Source of the DNA: Providencia hangzhouensis
GTDB lineage: Bacteria > Pseudomonadota > Gammaproteobacteria > Enterobacterales > Enterobacteriaceae
Direction: 5' to 3'
NCBI RefSeq assembly: GCF_029193595.2
Contig: NZ_CP135052.1
Coordinates: 3,782,001 to 3,846,000 of the forward strand
DNA: 64,000 nucleotides
Shown here: positions 25,658 to 34,313 of the stretch, in pieces
Layout of the letters: every line of letters starts with the position of its first letter
Position numbering within the stretch: position 1 is the first letter of the stretch
Notes under the pieces: generated by a model
The model's input: only the letters and a program-made list of their open reading frames with translations
Told to the model about the DNA's origin: nothing
Database searches by the model: none
Program-made: the position numbers and the translations under genes

Positions 25658-26851
25658 TTAAATAGTTAATAACCTTTGTTTTTTACTCAATAACAATGAA
25701 ACAAATAGAGTTAACGAACTCAATGAAACAAAAACACCAACCAAGGAAACATCAATGATGACTAAATAGTTGATAATTAAAGGCGTTAACCCGCCTATAA
25801 TCGTCGATGCAAGATTGTATCCCATACTTAAAGTCGTAACTTGTCCATTGGCTGGTTTTGCCATGGCATAATTCCAATTACATAAAACCATTGCTGAAAT
25901 AATAATAATTGACGATTGGGAGATAAGTACTAATGATAAAACCTTAGTCGACATTAGGTAATAAATAGGAATTGATAGTATGGCAGCTAACTTTACCCCT
26001 AAGTTAAACACCCGTTCAGAGTAACTGTATTTATCTGTTAACCAGCCAACTATTGCCATTAAAATCAATAATAAAGTTGATGATATCATTGAATATATAC
26101 TTTTAAATTCTTCTAGCTCTAACTCCTTAAGTAAAAACGAAGATGAAAAATTTAAGGTATAAAAAATAACCGAACCAGGAATAACAACCAGTAAAATATT
26201 AAATGCCTTAAGCCAATCTATTTTTTGGCACCCATCATACTCAATGGGTTGGTCTGGTAAGCGATAGCGAAACCAAAAACAGATCAGTATATTACCTAGA
26301 CCTAATAGTAGTGGTATCCTCCACCCCACCCTTTGCATGGTTTCAGGGTCTAATATATTTTCGAGAATTAACACGATTCCTAACGAGCCAATAACACCAA
26401 CAACCGCACTTCCAGTTAACAACGCCGAAATTCTACCTCGTTCTTGGGGCTTAGAGTCTTTATATAAATAGGTAGACAGTGATGGGCTTTCACCCGCAAA
26501 ACTAAAAGATAGCAACATTTGAAGAAATAATATGGCTAAAGGCGTATATACCCCTAAGAGTTCAATTGGCAGAAATGCCATACATAATGTTGCACTACCG
26601 GTGAGAATACTTACCAAAATCATTGCTGGTTTTTTACCAACTTTATCTGCATAACGGCCAATCACATACCCACCTAGTGGCCGTATAAGAAAGCGTAAAG
26701 CAAAAATCCCCCACACAAGTTCCGTTGCTTGCTGATAACCTAGCCGAGTTAATTCTGCACTTAAATATGATGAAATCGCTGCAAAAATTGCAACATCATA
26801 AAATTCTAAGGTATGCCCTGCTACAGCGCCAAAACGTAATTTCCATTTCAT
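25658..26851 (-). CDS. MFS transporter of the MHS type, paralog 2
   Basis: A 397-residue, 12-helix transporter. The start at 26851 (MKWKLRFGAVAGHTLEFYD) is preferred over an in-frame ATG at 26881 because it aligns with paralog 1 and has gggatc upstream. It has the MHS motif RFLIRPLGGYVIGRYAD followed by KVGKKPAM. It resembles paralog 1 over its full length, about half identical, so the pair comes from duplication. It lies 39 bp after the regulator at 26891 and 15 bp before the regulator at 24878. Substrate unknown. Confidence 0.85.
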   Translation of the reverse strand: MKWKLRFGAVAGHTLEFYDVAIFAAISSYLSAELTRLGYQQATELVWGIFALRFLIRPLGGYVIGRYADKVGKKPAMILVSILTGSATLCMAFLPIELLGVYTPLAILFLQMLLSFSFAGESPSLSTYLYKDSKPQERGRISALLTGSAVVGVIGSLGIVLILENILDPETMQRVGWRIPLLLGLGNILICFWFRYRLPDQPIEYDGCQKIDWLKAFNILLVVIPGSVIFYTLNFSSSFLLKELELEEFKSIYSMISSTLLLILMAIVGWLTDKYSYSERVFNLGVKLAAILSIPIYYLMSTKVLSLVLISQSSIIIISAMVLCNWNYAMAKPANGQVTTLSMGYNLASTIIGGLTPLIINYLVIIDVSLVGVFVSLSSLTLFVSLLLSKKQRLLTI

Positions 26852-26890
26852 AAAATGATCCCATATCCCTATATGAAACAAATAGTTAAA

Positions 26891-27652
26891 TTAATTAATA
26901 GGCATTAATTTTTCTAAGCTTGCTAATGTAATCCCGTGATCTTTCATTACCGAAAAACATTCCTTTTGAGATACCATTTCACAGTTTAATTTTTTCTTGA
27001 TATTGTTAACCCTTATATATTCGTCCTCCTCCGAACAGCCTTGAATACGGCTAATTTCATTTATATTTCGGTGGGAAAGCAACAAACGGATGGTTAATAC
27101 TTCTTTATTTGAAAATGACAACTGCCCAAAACGTATATAATTAGAGATTTCATTACCCCTGCAAATAATAGGTGCGGTTTCGTCTAATTCAATTTTTTGG
27201 CGTAACGGTAATGCAACCGTTTTATTTTCAGACCATTTTTCATATGCATATTCAGAAACTATTGAACGCCATCGATACAATGAAAGTAAATGATCATATG
27301 GGACTTTATGATTCGCATTGAGTGAAAATATCTCAAATAAATTATTGTATCTATTACAAAAATCAATTTTTTTATTTCCTTTATCTAATTTGGTTAAAAT
27401 TTTCTGGTATGCTTCCGAATAATTACTCCAATATTGAACACCCGCAAATAACCGTTCTTTTAATGATAAATCCATATCATGATGCCAATAAATTAATTGC
27501 CATTCATAGTCGCTTGACAATGCATATATCTTTTTTTCGTCAATATCAATAATATTATAATTAACATCAATATCATTCCAATTAAAATAATTACATAGGT
27601 CTAATTTCACACTAGCACTTATTTTTTCCATCCTATTGCTTTCTATATCCAT
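26891..27652 (-). CDS. LuxR-type HTH regulator, paralog 3 (more divergent)
   Basis: The ATG at 27652 (MDIESNRMEKISAS) matches the paralog starts and has aagg upstream; a GTG at 27661 is also in frame. About 253 residues: the N-terminal region keeps FNWNDIDVNYNIIDID and YEWQLIYWHHDMDLSLKERL, and the C-terminal HTH (RFGQLSFSNKEVLTIRLLL, EISRIQGCSEEDEYIRVNNI) is recognisably the same but far less similar than between paralogs 1 and 2. First gene of the apparent unit regulator 3, transporter 2, regulator 2. Confidence 0.8.
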   Translation of the reverse strand: MDIESNRMEKISASVKLDLCNYFNWNDIDVNYNIIDIDEKKIYALSSDYEWQLIYWHHDMDLSLKERLFAGVQYWSNYSEAYQKILTKLDKGNKKIDFCNRYNNLFEIFSLNANHKVPYDHLLSLYRWRSIVSEYAYEKWSENKTVALPLRQKIELDETAPIICRGNEISNYIRFGQLSFSNKEVLTIRLLLSHRNINEISRIQGCSEEDEYIRVNNIKKKLNCEMVSQKECFSVMKDHGITLASLEKLMPIN

Positions 27653-27858
27653 AAAAATCACCTTTTAGTTATTTAAATAAAAATAAAGATAATAAAAACG
27701 TTGAATCTATATCTTTAACACATAAAAATAAATATTCAAAGGCCAAAATTTAAAGGTATTCAAAATTAAGAATTATTTTTTTATCTTTATATCTCAATTG
27801 AATTACAGTTCATTAAAATAATTTAAATTATATTTATATATTAACTATTGGAGATCAT

Positions 27859-28068
27859 ATGAAACAAGACTGGCACTCGGCTGATATTATTGCAGCAATA
27901 AAGAAAAAAGGTTCTTCTCTTTCAGAAATATCACGTTCAGCAGGGTTAAACTCATCAACATTAAATAACGCCCTATCAAGACGCTGGCCAAAAGGAGAGC
28001 GTATTATTGCCGAGTTTTTGGGTGTTGCACCATCTGAAATTTGGCCATCGCGTTATAACGAAAAATAA
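27859..28068 (+). CDS. Nlp/Ner-like small winged-helix DNA-binding protein
   Basis: A 69-residue protein like E. coli Nlp (SfsB) and phage Mu Ner: DWHSADIIAAIKKKGSSLSE, ISRSAGLNSSTLNNALSRRW, PKGERIIAEFLGVAPSEIWP. These small regulators bind DNA through a single HTH domain. ggag precedes the ATG. It faces away from the regulator/transporter cluster across about 200 bp of AT-rich DNA, and converges on sugE. It may be a phage-derived regulator now serving the cluster, but no direct link can be seen. Confidence 0.85.
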   Translation: MKQDWHSADIIAAIKKKGSSLSEISRSAGLNSSTLNNALSRRWPKGERIIAEFLGVAPSEIWPSRYNEK

Positions 28069-28109
28069 CATAAGAATTGTTTTCTCTATGTCCCCAAAAA
28101 TATCAAAAA

Positions 28110-28138
28110 AAGCGGGTAACTTTCTCTGTCACCCGCTT
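28110..28138 (-). terminator. Terminator shared by sugE and the nlp-like gene
   Basis: The stem AAGCGGGTaAC / GTcACCCGCTT is 11 bp with one mismatch. On the minus strand it is followed by TTTTTTT, a strong sugE terminator; on the plus strand the tail is tattattcattttt. Confidence 0.85.
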
Positions 28139-28176
28139 ATTATTCATTTTTAATTAAAAAATGCTTAATTTGAAAG

Positions 28177-28491
28177 CTAACTTGATACTTTTAAACCAAT
28201 TAGCCCTGTAATAATCAAGGCAAGGCTTAATAAGCGAAACATATTCGCTGATTCCCCAAGAAAAATAATCCCAACAATTGCCGTACCTACTGCACCAATA
28301 CCGGTCCAAATTGCATAAGCCGTGCCGACAGGTAAGTCACGCATTGCGTAAGCTAACAGACCCATACTCGCAATAATCGCAATAATGGTAATGATACTCG
28401 GTGTTAAACGTGTAAAACCATGGGTATATTTCAAACCGACAGCCCATACAACTTCTAATAAACCCGCAAATAAAAGGACGATCCAAGCCAT
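28177..28491 (-). CDS. gdx: Guanidinium exporter Gdx/SugE (SMR family)
   Basis: A small multidrug-resistance-family dimeric exporter that swaps guanidinium for protons. The 104-residue, four-helix protein has the essential glutamate in [16 protein letters not shown] (Glu13) and the family's [17 protein letters not shown] guanidine-II riboswitch lies directly upstream on the same strand, which supports assignment to the Gdx subgroup rather than to drug exporters. In E. coli sugE lies between blc and ecnB on this segment. Confidence 0.95.
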   Translation of the reverse strand: MAWIVLLFAGLLEVVWAVGLKYTHGFTRLTPSIITIIAIIASMGLLAYAMRDLPVGTAYAIWTGIGAVGTAIVGIIFLGESANMFRLLSLALIITGLIGLKVSS

Positions 28492-28516
28492 AGCTGGTTG
28501 CTCCCGTTAAATACTC

Positions 28517-28562
28517 GGGGTCGTCCCCATATTTAAATGACGTTAATTCAGGTCGTCCTGAA
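28517..28562 (-). ncRNA. Guanidine-II (mini-ykkC) riboswitch
   Basis: On the minus strand two hairpins with identical ACGA loops occur in tandem: TTCAGG-ACGA-CCTGAA (28562-28547) and GGGG-ACGA-CCCC (28528-28517). Paired hairpins with ACGR loops are the defining feature of mini-ykkC. The second hairpin is followed within 15 nt by the gggag ribosome binding site of gdx, so guanidine binding would free translation. Confidence 0.93.
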
Positions 28563-28760
28563 TACGTATGAAGTGAAAATCCATTATAAACATTCATGTA
28601 ACAAGACTCAAGCAACGAAAAATAACAAATAAGCGCAAATCAGTAATAATATTTAACCTTTTTATACTGTTTTTTATGATTAAGCATCATAACCATCGCA
28701 CTCAAAATTATACACAGGTAAAGTAGGTGTCTTATCTGGCAAGTTCATCGAGAAAACAGC

Positions 28761-29669
28761 ATGAGTCTCAGAGACATCTTACTCGCCCTTTGTGTAGTGA
28801 TTATTTGGGGGGTTAACTTCGTTATCATTAAGCTCGGGGTAACTGCACTTCCGCCGTTATTATTAGGTGCCTTACGCTTCATGTTTGTGGCCTTTCCCGC
28901 TATTTTTATTTTTAAACGCCCTAAAATTCCATTCAAATTATTGCTTCTCTATGGGCTAACGATTAGCTTTGGTCAATTCGCCTTCTTATTTTGTGCTATT
29001 CGAGTTGGAATGCCTGCGGGTATAACCTCTGTCATATTGCAATCCCAAGCTTTCTTTACCCTATTACTTGGCGCAATGATTTTAAAGGAATCATTACAGC
29101 CAACCCACTTTATTGGTATGTTTATCGCGATTGCAGGGCTGACGGTGTTAGCCAATGGCGCCACTGCCGGTGGGCTAGATGATATCCCATTGCTCGGATT
29201 AGCATTTACTTTAATTGCAGGATTATCATGGGCTTGTGGTAATATCACCAATAGAATTATTATGAAACAGGAAGGCGCAGAGAAATGTAGTGCCCTATCT
29301 TTAGTCAGTTGGAGTGCTCTGATCCCAATTATCCCTTTTTTAATTAGTTCATGGATTTTAGAAGGCGAAGAAGCAATTATTGAAGGGCTATCTGGTTTTA
29401 ATTGGTCGGTCTTTGGTGTCATTATCTATTTAGCTTATTTATCAACATTTGTTGGCTATGGGATCTGGGGTGTCTTACTTGGTCGCTATGAAGCGTGGCG
29501 TGTTGCTCCTTTTTCATTGTTAGTTCCCGTCTTCGGTTTAAGCAGTAGTGCATTATTTCTTGATGAGCACATTAATGGCGTACAAGTTGCTGGCCTTGTT
29601 TTAATCATGTTTGGCCTAATTACTACACTTTTTGGCAAAAAAATAATTCAAAAATTAAGACATACCTAG
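28761..29669 (+). CDS. eamA: EamA family amino-acid metabolite exporter (EamA-like)
   Basis: A 302-residue transporter of the DMT superfamily with two EamA repeats and about ten helices. It matches my recollection of E. coli EamA (O-acetylserine/cysteine exporter) through most of its length, for example WGVNFVVIKLG, LRFMFVAFPAIF, YGLTISFGQFAFLFCAI, GLSWACGNITNRIIM, and GYGIWGVLLGRYEAWRVAPF. The real substrate here is not shown by sequence. Divergent from gdx; single gene, followed by a hairpin. Confidence 0.85.
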   Translation: MSLRDILLALCVVIIWGVNFVIIKLGVTALPPLLLGALRFMFVAFPAIFIFKRPKIPFKLLLLYGLTISFGQFAFLFCAIRVGMPAGITSVILQSQAFFTLLLGAMILKESLQPTHFIGMFIAIAGLTVLANGATAGGLDDIPLLGLAFTLIAGLSWACGNITNRIIMKQEGAEKCSALSLVSWSALIPIIPFLISSWILEGEEAIIEGLSGFNWSVFGVIIYLAYLSTFVGYGIWGVLLGRYEAWRVAPFSLLVPVFGLSSSALFLDEHINGVQVAGLVLIMFGLITTLFGKKIIQKLRHT

Positions 29670-29680
29670 TTAACCAATTA

Positions 29681-29712
29681 ATAATCGGAGGTTTTTTAAC
29701 TTCCGATTATTT
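29681..29712 (+). terminator. Hairpin after eamA
   Basis: The stem ATAATCGGAgGT / ACtTCCGATTAT encloses TTTTTTA; the loop, not the tail, is U-rich, so termination would be weak. It lies 11 bp after the eamA stop. The remaining 29713-29998 is AT-rich with no gene and should hold the btsT promoter. Confidence 0.5.
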
Positions 29713-29998
29713 GCCCTACCTTTACCCATCCCCTCATCGGCAAAAACACATCAACAGTCATTAATTTCAAAATAAATAATAAATCAAGATAAAAAACCAA
29801 ATCAATAGACAACCACTAGTTCAAAACCAAATAAAATCCAATAAATAATCCTAAATTAGTGATACTGGCTACAATTATGAAATTTATCTCAAATTTCAAT
29901 TGGGTGTATCGGTTTAGCTACTTTTTCTTTGACTTAAGTATGGTTATACCTTTCTCAGTTTTACTTAAACAAATAACAAAAAGTAATCAACTGAACAG

Positions 29999-32104
29999 AT
30001 GGGGATGGCTATGGGTAAACAATTAATATGGATTGTGCTCGCATTACTTGGTGCTTTTTCACTGGGTTACATCGCCTTAAATCGAGGTGAACAGATTAAT
30101 GCCCTGTGGATCGTTGTTGCAGCCGTGTGTATTTATCTGATTGCATACCGATATTATGGGCTTTTTATTGCTAAAAAAGTACTCCAAGTTGATGCAACTC
30201 GTATGACACCAGCAATTCGTCATAACGATGGCTTAGACTACGTACCGACAGATAAAAAAGTATTATTTGGCCACCACTTTGCCGCTATCGCAGGTGCTGG
30301 CCCACTTGTCGGCCCTGTACTTGCGGCACAGATGGGGTATTTACCAGGCATGCTTTGGCTACTTGCCGGGGTTGTGCTAGCAGGGGCCGTACAAGACTTT
30401 ATGGTGTTGTTTGTTTCAACACGTCGAGACGGCCGTTCACTGGGTGAATTAGTTAAAGAAGAAATGGGTAATACGGCAGGGGTTCTGGCTTTAATTGCTT
30501 GTTTTATGATTATGGTGATTATCTTAGCCGTACTCGCTATGATTGTCGTAAAAGCCCTCACTCATAGCCCATGGGGAACTTACACCGTTGCCTTTACTAT
30601 TCCATTGGCGATTTTTATGGGTATTTATACCCGTTATATACGGCCAGGACGCATTGGTGAAGTCTCTATTATAGGGTTAGTTTTCCTCGTATTTGCAATT
30701 ATCTCTGGGGGTTGGGTCGCTGAAAGCGAAACTTGGGCACCTTATTTTGACTATACTGGTGTTCAACTCACTTGGATGTTAGTGGGATATGGCTTTGTTG
30801 CCGCTGTACTTCCTGTTTGGCTGCTACTTGCCCCACGAGACTACCTATCAACCTTCTTAAAAATCGGTACTATTATTGGTTTGGCAATTGGTATTTTAAT
30901 CCTCAATCCAAATCTACAAATGCCATCGCTGACCAAATATATTGATGGTACAGGCCCGGTTTGGGCAGGTGACTTGTTTCCATTCTTATTTATTACCATT
31001 GCTTGCGGTGCCGTTTCTGGCTTCCACGCACTGATATCATCGGGCACCACACCCAAAATGTTGGCGAATGAAAACCAAGCTTGCTTTATCGGCTATGGTG
31101 GCATGTTGATGGAATCTTTTGTAGCTATCATGGCGTTAGTCGCCGCTTGTGTGATTGACCCAGGTGTTTATTTCGCCATGAATAGCCCCATGGCAATGTT
31201 AGCTCCCGCAGGTACACAAGATGTAGTCGTTTCTGCTGCCCAAGTCGTCAGTAGCTGGGGCTTCCAGATCACCCCTGAACAGCTTAACAGCATTGCTAAT
31301 GATGTGGGTGAAACCAGTATTATTTCACGTGCCGGAGGTGCTCCAACACTGGCTGTTGGGATGGCGTATATTCTCCACGGTGCCCTTGGCGGTCTAATGA
31401 ATGTCGCCTTCTGGTATCACTTTGCCATCCTATTTGAAGCGTTGTTCATTTTAACCGCGGTGGATGCAGGAACTCGAGCGGCACGCTTTATGCTGCAAGA
31501 TTTACTGGGTGTGGTTTCTCCATCCTTGAAACGTACCGATTCGTTACCCGCAAACTTGATAGCAACCGCGCTATGTGTGCTGGCTTGGGGTTATTTTCTT
31601 CACCAAGGTGTTGTCGACCCACTTGGCGGTATTAACACCTTATGGCCATTGTTTGGTATCGCGAACCAAATGTTAGCGGGTATGGCATTAATGCTGTGTG
31701 CTGTGGTACTGTTTAAAATGAAGCGCCAAAGATATGCATGGGTCGCTTTAGTCCCAACTGCATGGTTGTTAATCTGTACGATGACTGCAGGCTGGGAGAA
31801 AACTTTCAGTGAAGATGCCCGTGTTGGTTTCTTAGCTGTCGCAAATAAATTCCAAGCAATGATTGATAGCGGTAATATTCCAGTTCAATATACGGAATCT
31901 CAATTAACTCAGTTAATTTTCAATAACCGCTTAGATGCAGGATTAACTATTTTCTTTATGATTGTTGTGGTATTACTGGCTCTATTCTCCATCCGCACTG
32001 CGTTGAAGGCATTAAAATCCGACCAACCAACAGCGAATGAAGTACCATACGAAGCCATGCCAGCCAACTATGAAGAAATCGTGGCAAATACACGCCATCA
32101 TTGA
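29999..32104 (+). CDS. btsT: Pyruvate:H+ symporter of the CstA/BtsT family
   Basis: A 701-residue, many-helix inner-membrane carrier. It resembles E. coli BtsT (YjiY) throughout: ALWIVVAAVCIYLIAYRYY, FGHHFAAIAGAGPLVGPVLA, PRDYLSTFLKIGTIIGLAIG, GAVSGFHALISSGTTPKMLA, and DAGTRAARFMLQDLLG. BtsT imports pyruvate; the close paralog CstA is called a peptide transporter. In-frame ATGs at 29999, 30005 and 30011 make the start uncertain. A yjiX homolog follows after a 249-bp repeat-bearing gap, the usual partner. Confidence 0.92.
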   Translation: MGMAMGKQLIWIVLALLGAFSLGYIALNRGEQINALWIVVAAVCIYLIAYRYYGLFIAKKVLQVDATRMTPAIRHNDGLDYVPTDKKVLFGHHFAAIAGAGPLVGPVLAAQMGYLPGMLWLLAGVVLAGAVQDFMVLFVSTRRDGRSLGELVKEEMGNTAGVLALIACFMIMVIILAVLAMIVVKALTHSPWGTYTVAFTIPLAIFMGIYTRYIRPGRIGEVSIIGLVFLVFAIISGGWVAESETWAPYFDYTGVQLTWMLVGYGFVAAVLPVWLLLAPRDYLSTFLKIGTIIGLAIGILILNPNLQMPSLTKYIDGTGPVWAGDLFPFLFITIACGAVSGFHALISSGTTPKMLANENQACFIGYGGMLMESFVAIMALVAACVIDPGVYFAMNSPMAMLAPAGTQDVVVSAAQVVSSWGFQITPEQLNSIANDVGETSIISRAGGAPTLAVGMAYILHGALGGLMNVAFWYHFAILFEALFILTAVDAGTRAARFMLQDLLGVVSPSLKRTDSLPANLIATALCVLAWGYFLHQGVVDPLGGINTLWPLFGIANQMLAGMALMLCAVVLFKMKRQRYAWVALVPTAWLLICTMTAGWEKTFSEDARVGFLAVANKFQAMIDSGNIPVQYTESQLTQLIFNNRLDAGLTIFFMIVVVLLALFSIRTALKALKSDQPTANEVPYEAMPANYEEIVANTRHH

Positions 32105-32194
32105 TTTTCGCGGAAAAGCTTGTCACTGTTTAGGACATATACTCTTTCTCCAAAATAATTCACGTTGGAGCAAAGCGGCAAAGAAGATAATCCC

Positions 32195-32270
32195 TAGGAG
32201 CATACTCTAGTATGTGACTAGGGTTAGCGAATGAAGCCAACGCAGCAACAACGTGAAGTATGAAGGAGAA
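32195..32270 (+). repeat. Intergenic repeat, copy 1 (btsT-yjiX gap)
   Basis: A 76-bp unit starting taggagcatac, with tagtatgtgacta near base 20 and gcagcaacaacgtgaagtat near the end, finishing gaaggagaa. It is imperfectly repeated immediately downstream. Upstream, 32161-32194 contains a degenerate partial third copy (gcaaagcggcaaagaagata). It looks like a member of a dispersed enterobacterial intergenic repeat family. Confidence 0.7.
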
Positions 32271-32272
32271 AC

Positions 32273-32350
32273 TAGGAGCATACATAACAGTATGTGACTT
32301 GGGTGGCCGAGAGCAGTCAACAACGCTGTAGCGCGAGGTATGAAGGAGAA
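32273..32350 (+). repeat. Intergenic repeat, copy 2, supplying the yjiX ribosome binding site
   Basis: A 78-bp unit: taggagcatac, acagtatgtgactt, gggtggccgagagcagtcaa, caacgctgtagcgcgaggta, tgaaggagaa. It shares about three quarters of positions with copy 1. Its last bases, gaaggagaa, lie 3 bp before the yjiX start and include the best Shine-Dalgarno sequence. Confidence 0.7.
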
Positions 32351-32353
32351 AAA

Positions 32354-32551
32354 ATGTTTGGAGAACTGGGAAAAGCAGCCCGCTACCTAGGCCAAGCGGC
32401 AAAAATGATGGTCGGCGTCCCCGATTACGACAACTACGTCGCTCATATGCAAAAAACGCACCCTGACCAAACTCCCATGACCTATGAAGAGTTTTTTAAA
32501 GAGCGCCAAGATGCACGTTACGGTGGTAAAGGTGGGTTTAAGTGCTGTTAG
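32354..32551 (+). CDS. yjiX: YbdD/YjiX family small protein
   Basis: A 65-residue cytosolic protein of unknown function that accompanies CstA/BtsT transporters in enterobacteria. It starts [19 protein letters not shown] and ends in the family's [19 protein letters not shown] and a terminal CC. The start at 32354 follows aaggaga; an upstream in-frame start at 32294 would lie within the repeat and add 20 unrelated residues. It is close to E. coli YjiX. Confidence 0.92.
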   Translation: MFGELGKAARYLGQAAKMMVGVPDYDNYVAHMQKTHPDQTPMTYEEFFKERQDARYGGKGGFKCC

Positions 32552-32570
32552 GCCTTAAAAAATAGACAAA

Positions 32571-32605
32571 AAAAGCCGTGGCATTCGACCACGGCTTTTT
32601 ATTTT
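32571..32605. terminator. Bidirectional terminator between yjiX and efp
   Basis: A perfect 11-bp stem AAAAGCCGTGG / CCACGGCTTTT with a 7-nt loop. It has T-runs on both sides: TTTTTatttttaac on the plus strand and TTTTTTTgtc on the minus strand, so it serves the convergent yjiX and efp. Confidence 0.93.
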
Positions 32606-32630
32606 TAACGATTCAGTATAGGATCAACCG

Positions 32631-33197
32631 TTATTTTACGCGTGAAACATACTCGCCAGAACGAGTATCAACACGGATCACTTCACCGATCTGAACAAAC
32701 AGAGGAACCTTAACCACTGCGCCAGTGCTCAGTGTTGCAGGTTTACCACCTGTACCTGCGGTATCACCTTTCAGGCCAGGGTCAGTATCAGTAATTTCTA
32801 ACTCAACAAAGTTAGGTGGAGTAACCGCGATAGGACGGCCGTCCCACAGTGTTAAAATACATTCTGCTTGGTCAACTAACCATTTTGCGTTATCGCCAAC
32901 GGTTTTTTCGTCCGCTGCTAACTGTTCGAAAGTTTCGTTGTTCATGAAATGCCAGAACTCACCGTCGTTGTACAGGTAAGTTAAGTTCATATCCATGACA
33001 TCTGCACCTTCAACAGAGTCAGTAGACTTAAATGTTTTTTCCAACAGTTTGTTAGAAATCAGTTTACGGATACGCACACGTGCGAACGCTTGACCTTTAC
33101 CCGGTTTGACGAATTCACTTTCTAAAACGACACAAGGCTCGCCATCTAACATGATTTTAAGACCTGAGCGGAATTCATTGGTACTATAAGTAGCCAT
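32631..33197 (-). CDS. efp: Elongation factor P
   Basis: Rescues ribosomes stalled at polyproline. The 188-residue protein has the three-domain EF-P length. Lys34 in VKPGKGQAF is the site modified with (R)-beta-lysine by EpmA and EpmB, both encoded in this window. C-terminal signature includes [13 protein letters not shown] and the [19 protein letters not shown] end. Divergent from epmB with a 43-bp gap. Confidence 0.97.
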   Translation of the reverse strand: MATYSTNEFRSGLKIMLDGEPCVVLESEFVKPGKGQAFARVRIRKLISNKLLEKTFKSTDSVEGADVMDMNLTYLYNDGEFWHFMNNETFEQLAADEKTVGDNAKWLVDQAECILTLWDGRPIAVTPPNFVELEITDTDPGLKGDTAGTGGKPATLSTGAVVKVPLFVQIGEVIRVDTRSGEYVSRVK

Positions 33198-33240
33198 GGT
33201 GATCCTCTAATTTATAAACTAAAAATGGCATAGCCAAAAA

Positions 33241-34269
33241 ATGGTCGATATTGTAACTCAAAATACCTCATCCAGAGAAGTCTGGATACAACAACTTGCA
33301 GAAGCAATCACTAATCCAGATGAATTGCTGCAAATACTTAACCTAGAAAATCACCTTTTATCAAAAGAAGGCAGTGAGGCACGTAAACTATTTCCTTTAC
33401 GCGTTCCAGTGCCCTTTATTTCCCGTATGAAGAAAGGCGATCCACTAGATCCTCTGTTATTGCAGGTATTAACCGCAAAAGCAGAGTTTGATATACATCC
33501 AGGTTTTTCTACTGACCCACTAGAAGAGCAGGATAATGAAATTCCAAGTTTACTGCATAAATACCACAACCGCGCATTACTGCTGGTAAAAGGTGGCTGT
33601 GCAGTCAACTGTCGCTACTGTTTTCGCCGGCATTTTCCTTATGAAGACAACAAAGGAAATAAAAATAACTGGTTGATGGCTGTGGATTATATAAAAAACC
33701 ACACCGAACTCAATGAAATCATCTTCTCAGGTGGTGATCCATTGATGGCAAAAGACCATGAACTCGATTGGCTTATCAGCCAATTAGAGGCGATCCCACA
33801 TATAAAACGCCTTAGAATTCATACTCGCTTGCCTGTAGTGATACCTGAACGTATCACTGAAACTCTCTGTAAACGCCTTGCTAGCTCAAGGTTACAAGTA
33901 ATTATGGTGACACACGTTAACCACGCTAACGAAATCGACGAGTCATTCACCAATGCTATGCAAAAACTAAAGTTATCAGGTGTGACATTATTAAACCAAA
34001 GCGTATTACTGCGCCAAGTTAATGACAACGTGACAGCTCTGATGAATTTAAGTAATGCTCTGTTTGATGCGGGTATTTTACCTTATTACTTACATGTATT
34101 AGATAAAGTCCAAGGTGCCGCTCACTTTTTAGTGAGTGATACTGAAGCTAGACAATTAATACAGCAATTATTGAGTAAAGTCTCAGGGTACCTTGTACCT
34201 AAGCTCGCTCGGGAAATTGGGGGAGAGCCAAGTAAAACACTGCTTGACCTTAATTTAAGGCAGAACTAG
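33241..34269 (+). CDS. epmB: EF-P beta-lysylation protein EpmB (lysine 2,3-aminomutase)
   Basis: Radical SAM enzyme that makes (R)-beta-lysine for EF-P modification. The 342-residue protein has the cluster motif CAVNCRYCFRRHFPY (CxxxCxxC), GGDPLMAKD for SAM contacts, and the PLP lysine region near YYLHVLDKVQGAAHF. Length matches E. coli EpmB (342). The gap to the divergent efp is only 43 bp, so their promoters must overlap. With epmA at 17.3 kb, the window holds the whole beta-lysylation set. Confidence 0.96.
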   Translation: MVDIVTQNTSSREVWIQQLAEAITNPDELLQILNLENHLLSKEGSEARKLFPLRVPVPFISRMKKGDPLDPLLLQVLTAKAEFDIHPGFSTDPLEEQDNEIPSLLHKYHNRALLLVKGGCAVNCRYCFRRHFPYEDNKGNKNNWLMAVDYIKNHTELNEIIFSGGDPLMAKDHELDWLISQLEAIPHIKRLRIHTRLPVVIPERITETLCKRLASSRLQVIMVTHVNHANEIDESFTNAMQKLKLSGVTLLNQSVLLRQVNDNVTALMNLSNALFDAGILPYYLHVLDKVQGAAHFLVSDTEARQLIQQLLSKVSGYLVPKLAREIGGEPSKTLLDLNLRQN

Positions 34270-34272
34270 AAA

Positions 34273-34300
34273 GCAAAACGCCCAAATCATCATTTGGGCG
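34273..34300 (-). terminator. yjeI terminator (also hairpin at epmB end)
   Basis: A perfect 9-bp stem CGCCCAAAT / ATTTGGGCG with a 4-nt loop. Followed by TTTTgctttc on the minus strand, so it mainly ends yjeI; it lies 9 bp after the epmB stop. Confidence 0.8.
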
Positions 34301-34313
34301 CTATGAATTCATT

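Noticed and set aside
23936..27652. Quorum-sensing LuxR receptors
   Set aside because: The HTH is LuxR-type, but the N-terminal halves lack the conserved W/Y/D/P pattern of autoinducer-binding domains, and no luxI-like gene is nearby.
28973..29422. 149-residue minus-strand frame inside eamA
   Set aside because: Antisense shadow; no ribosome site or family resemblance.
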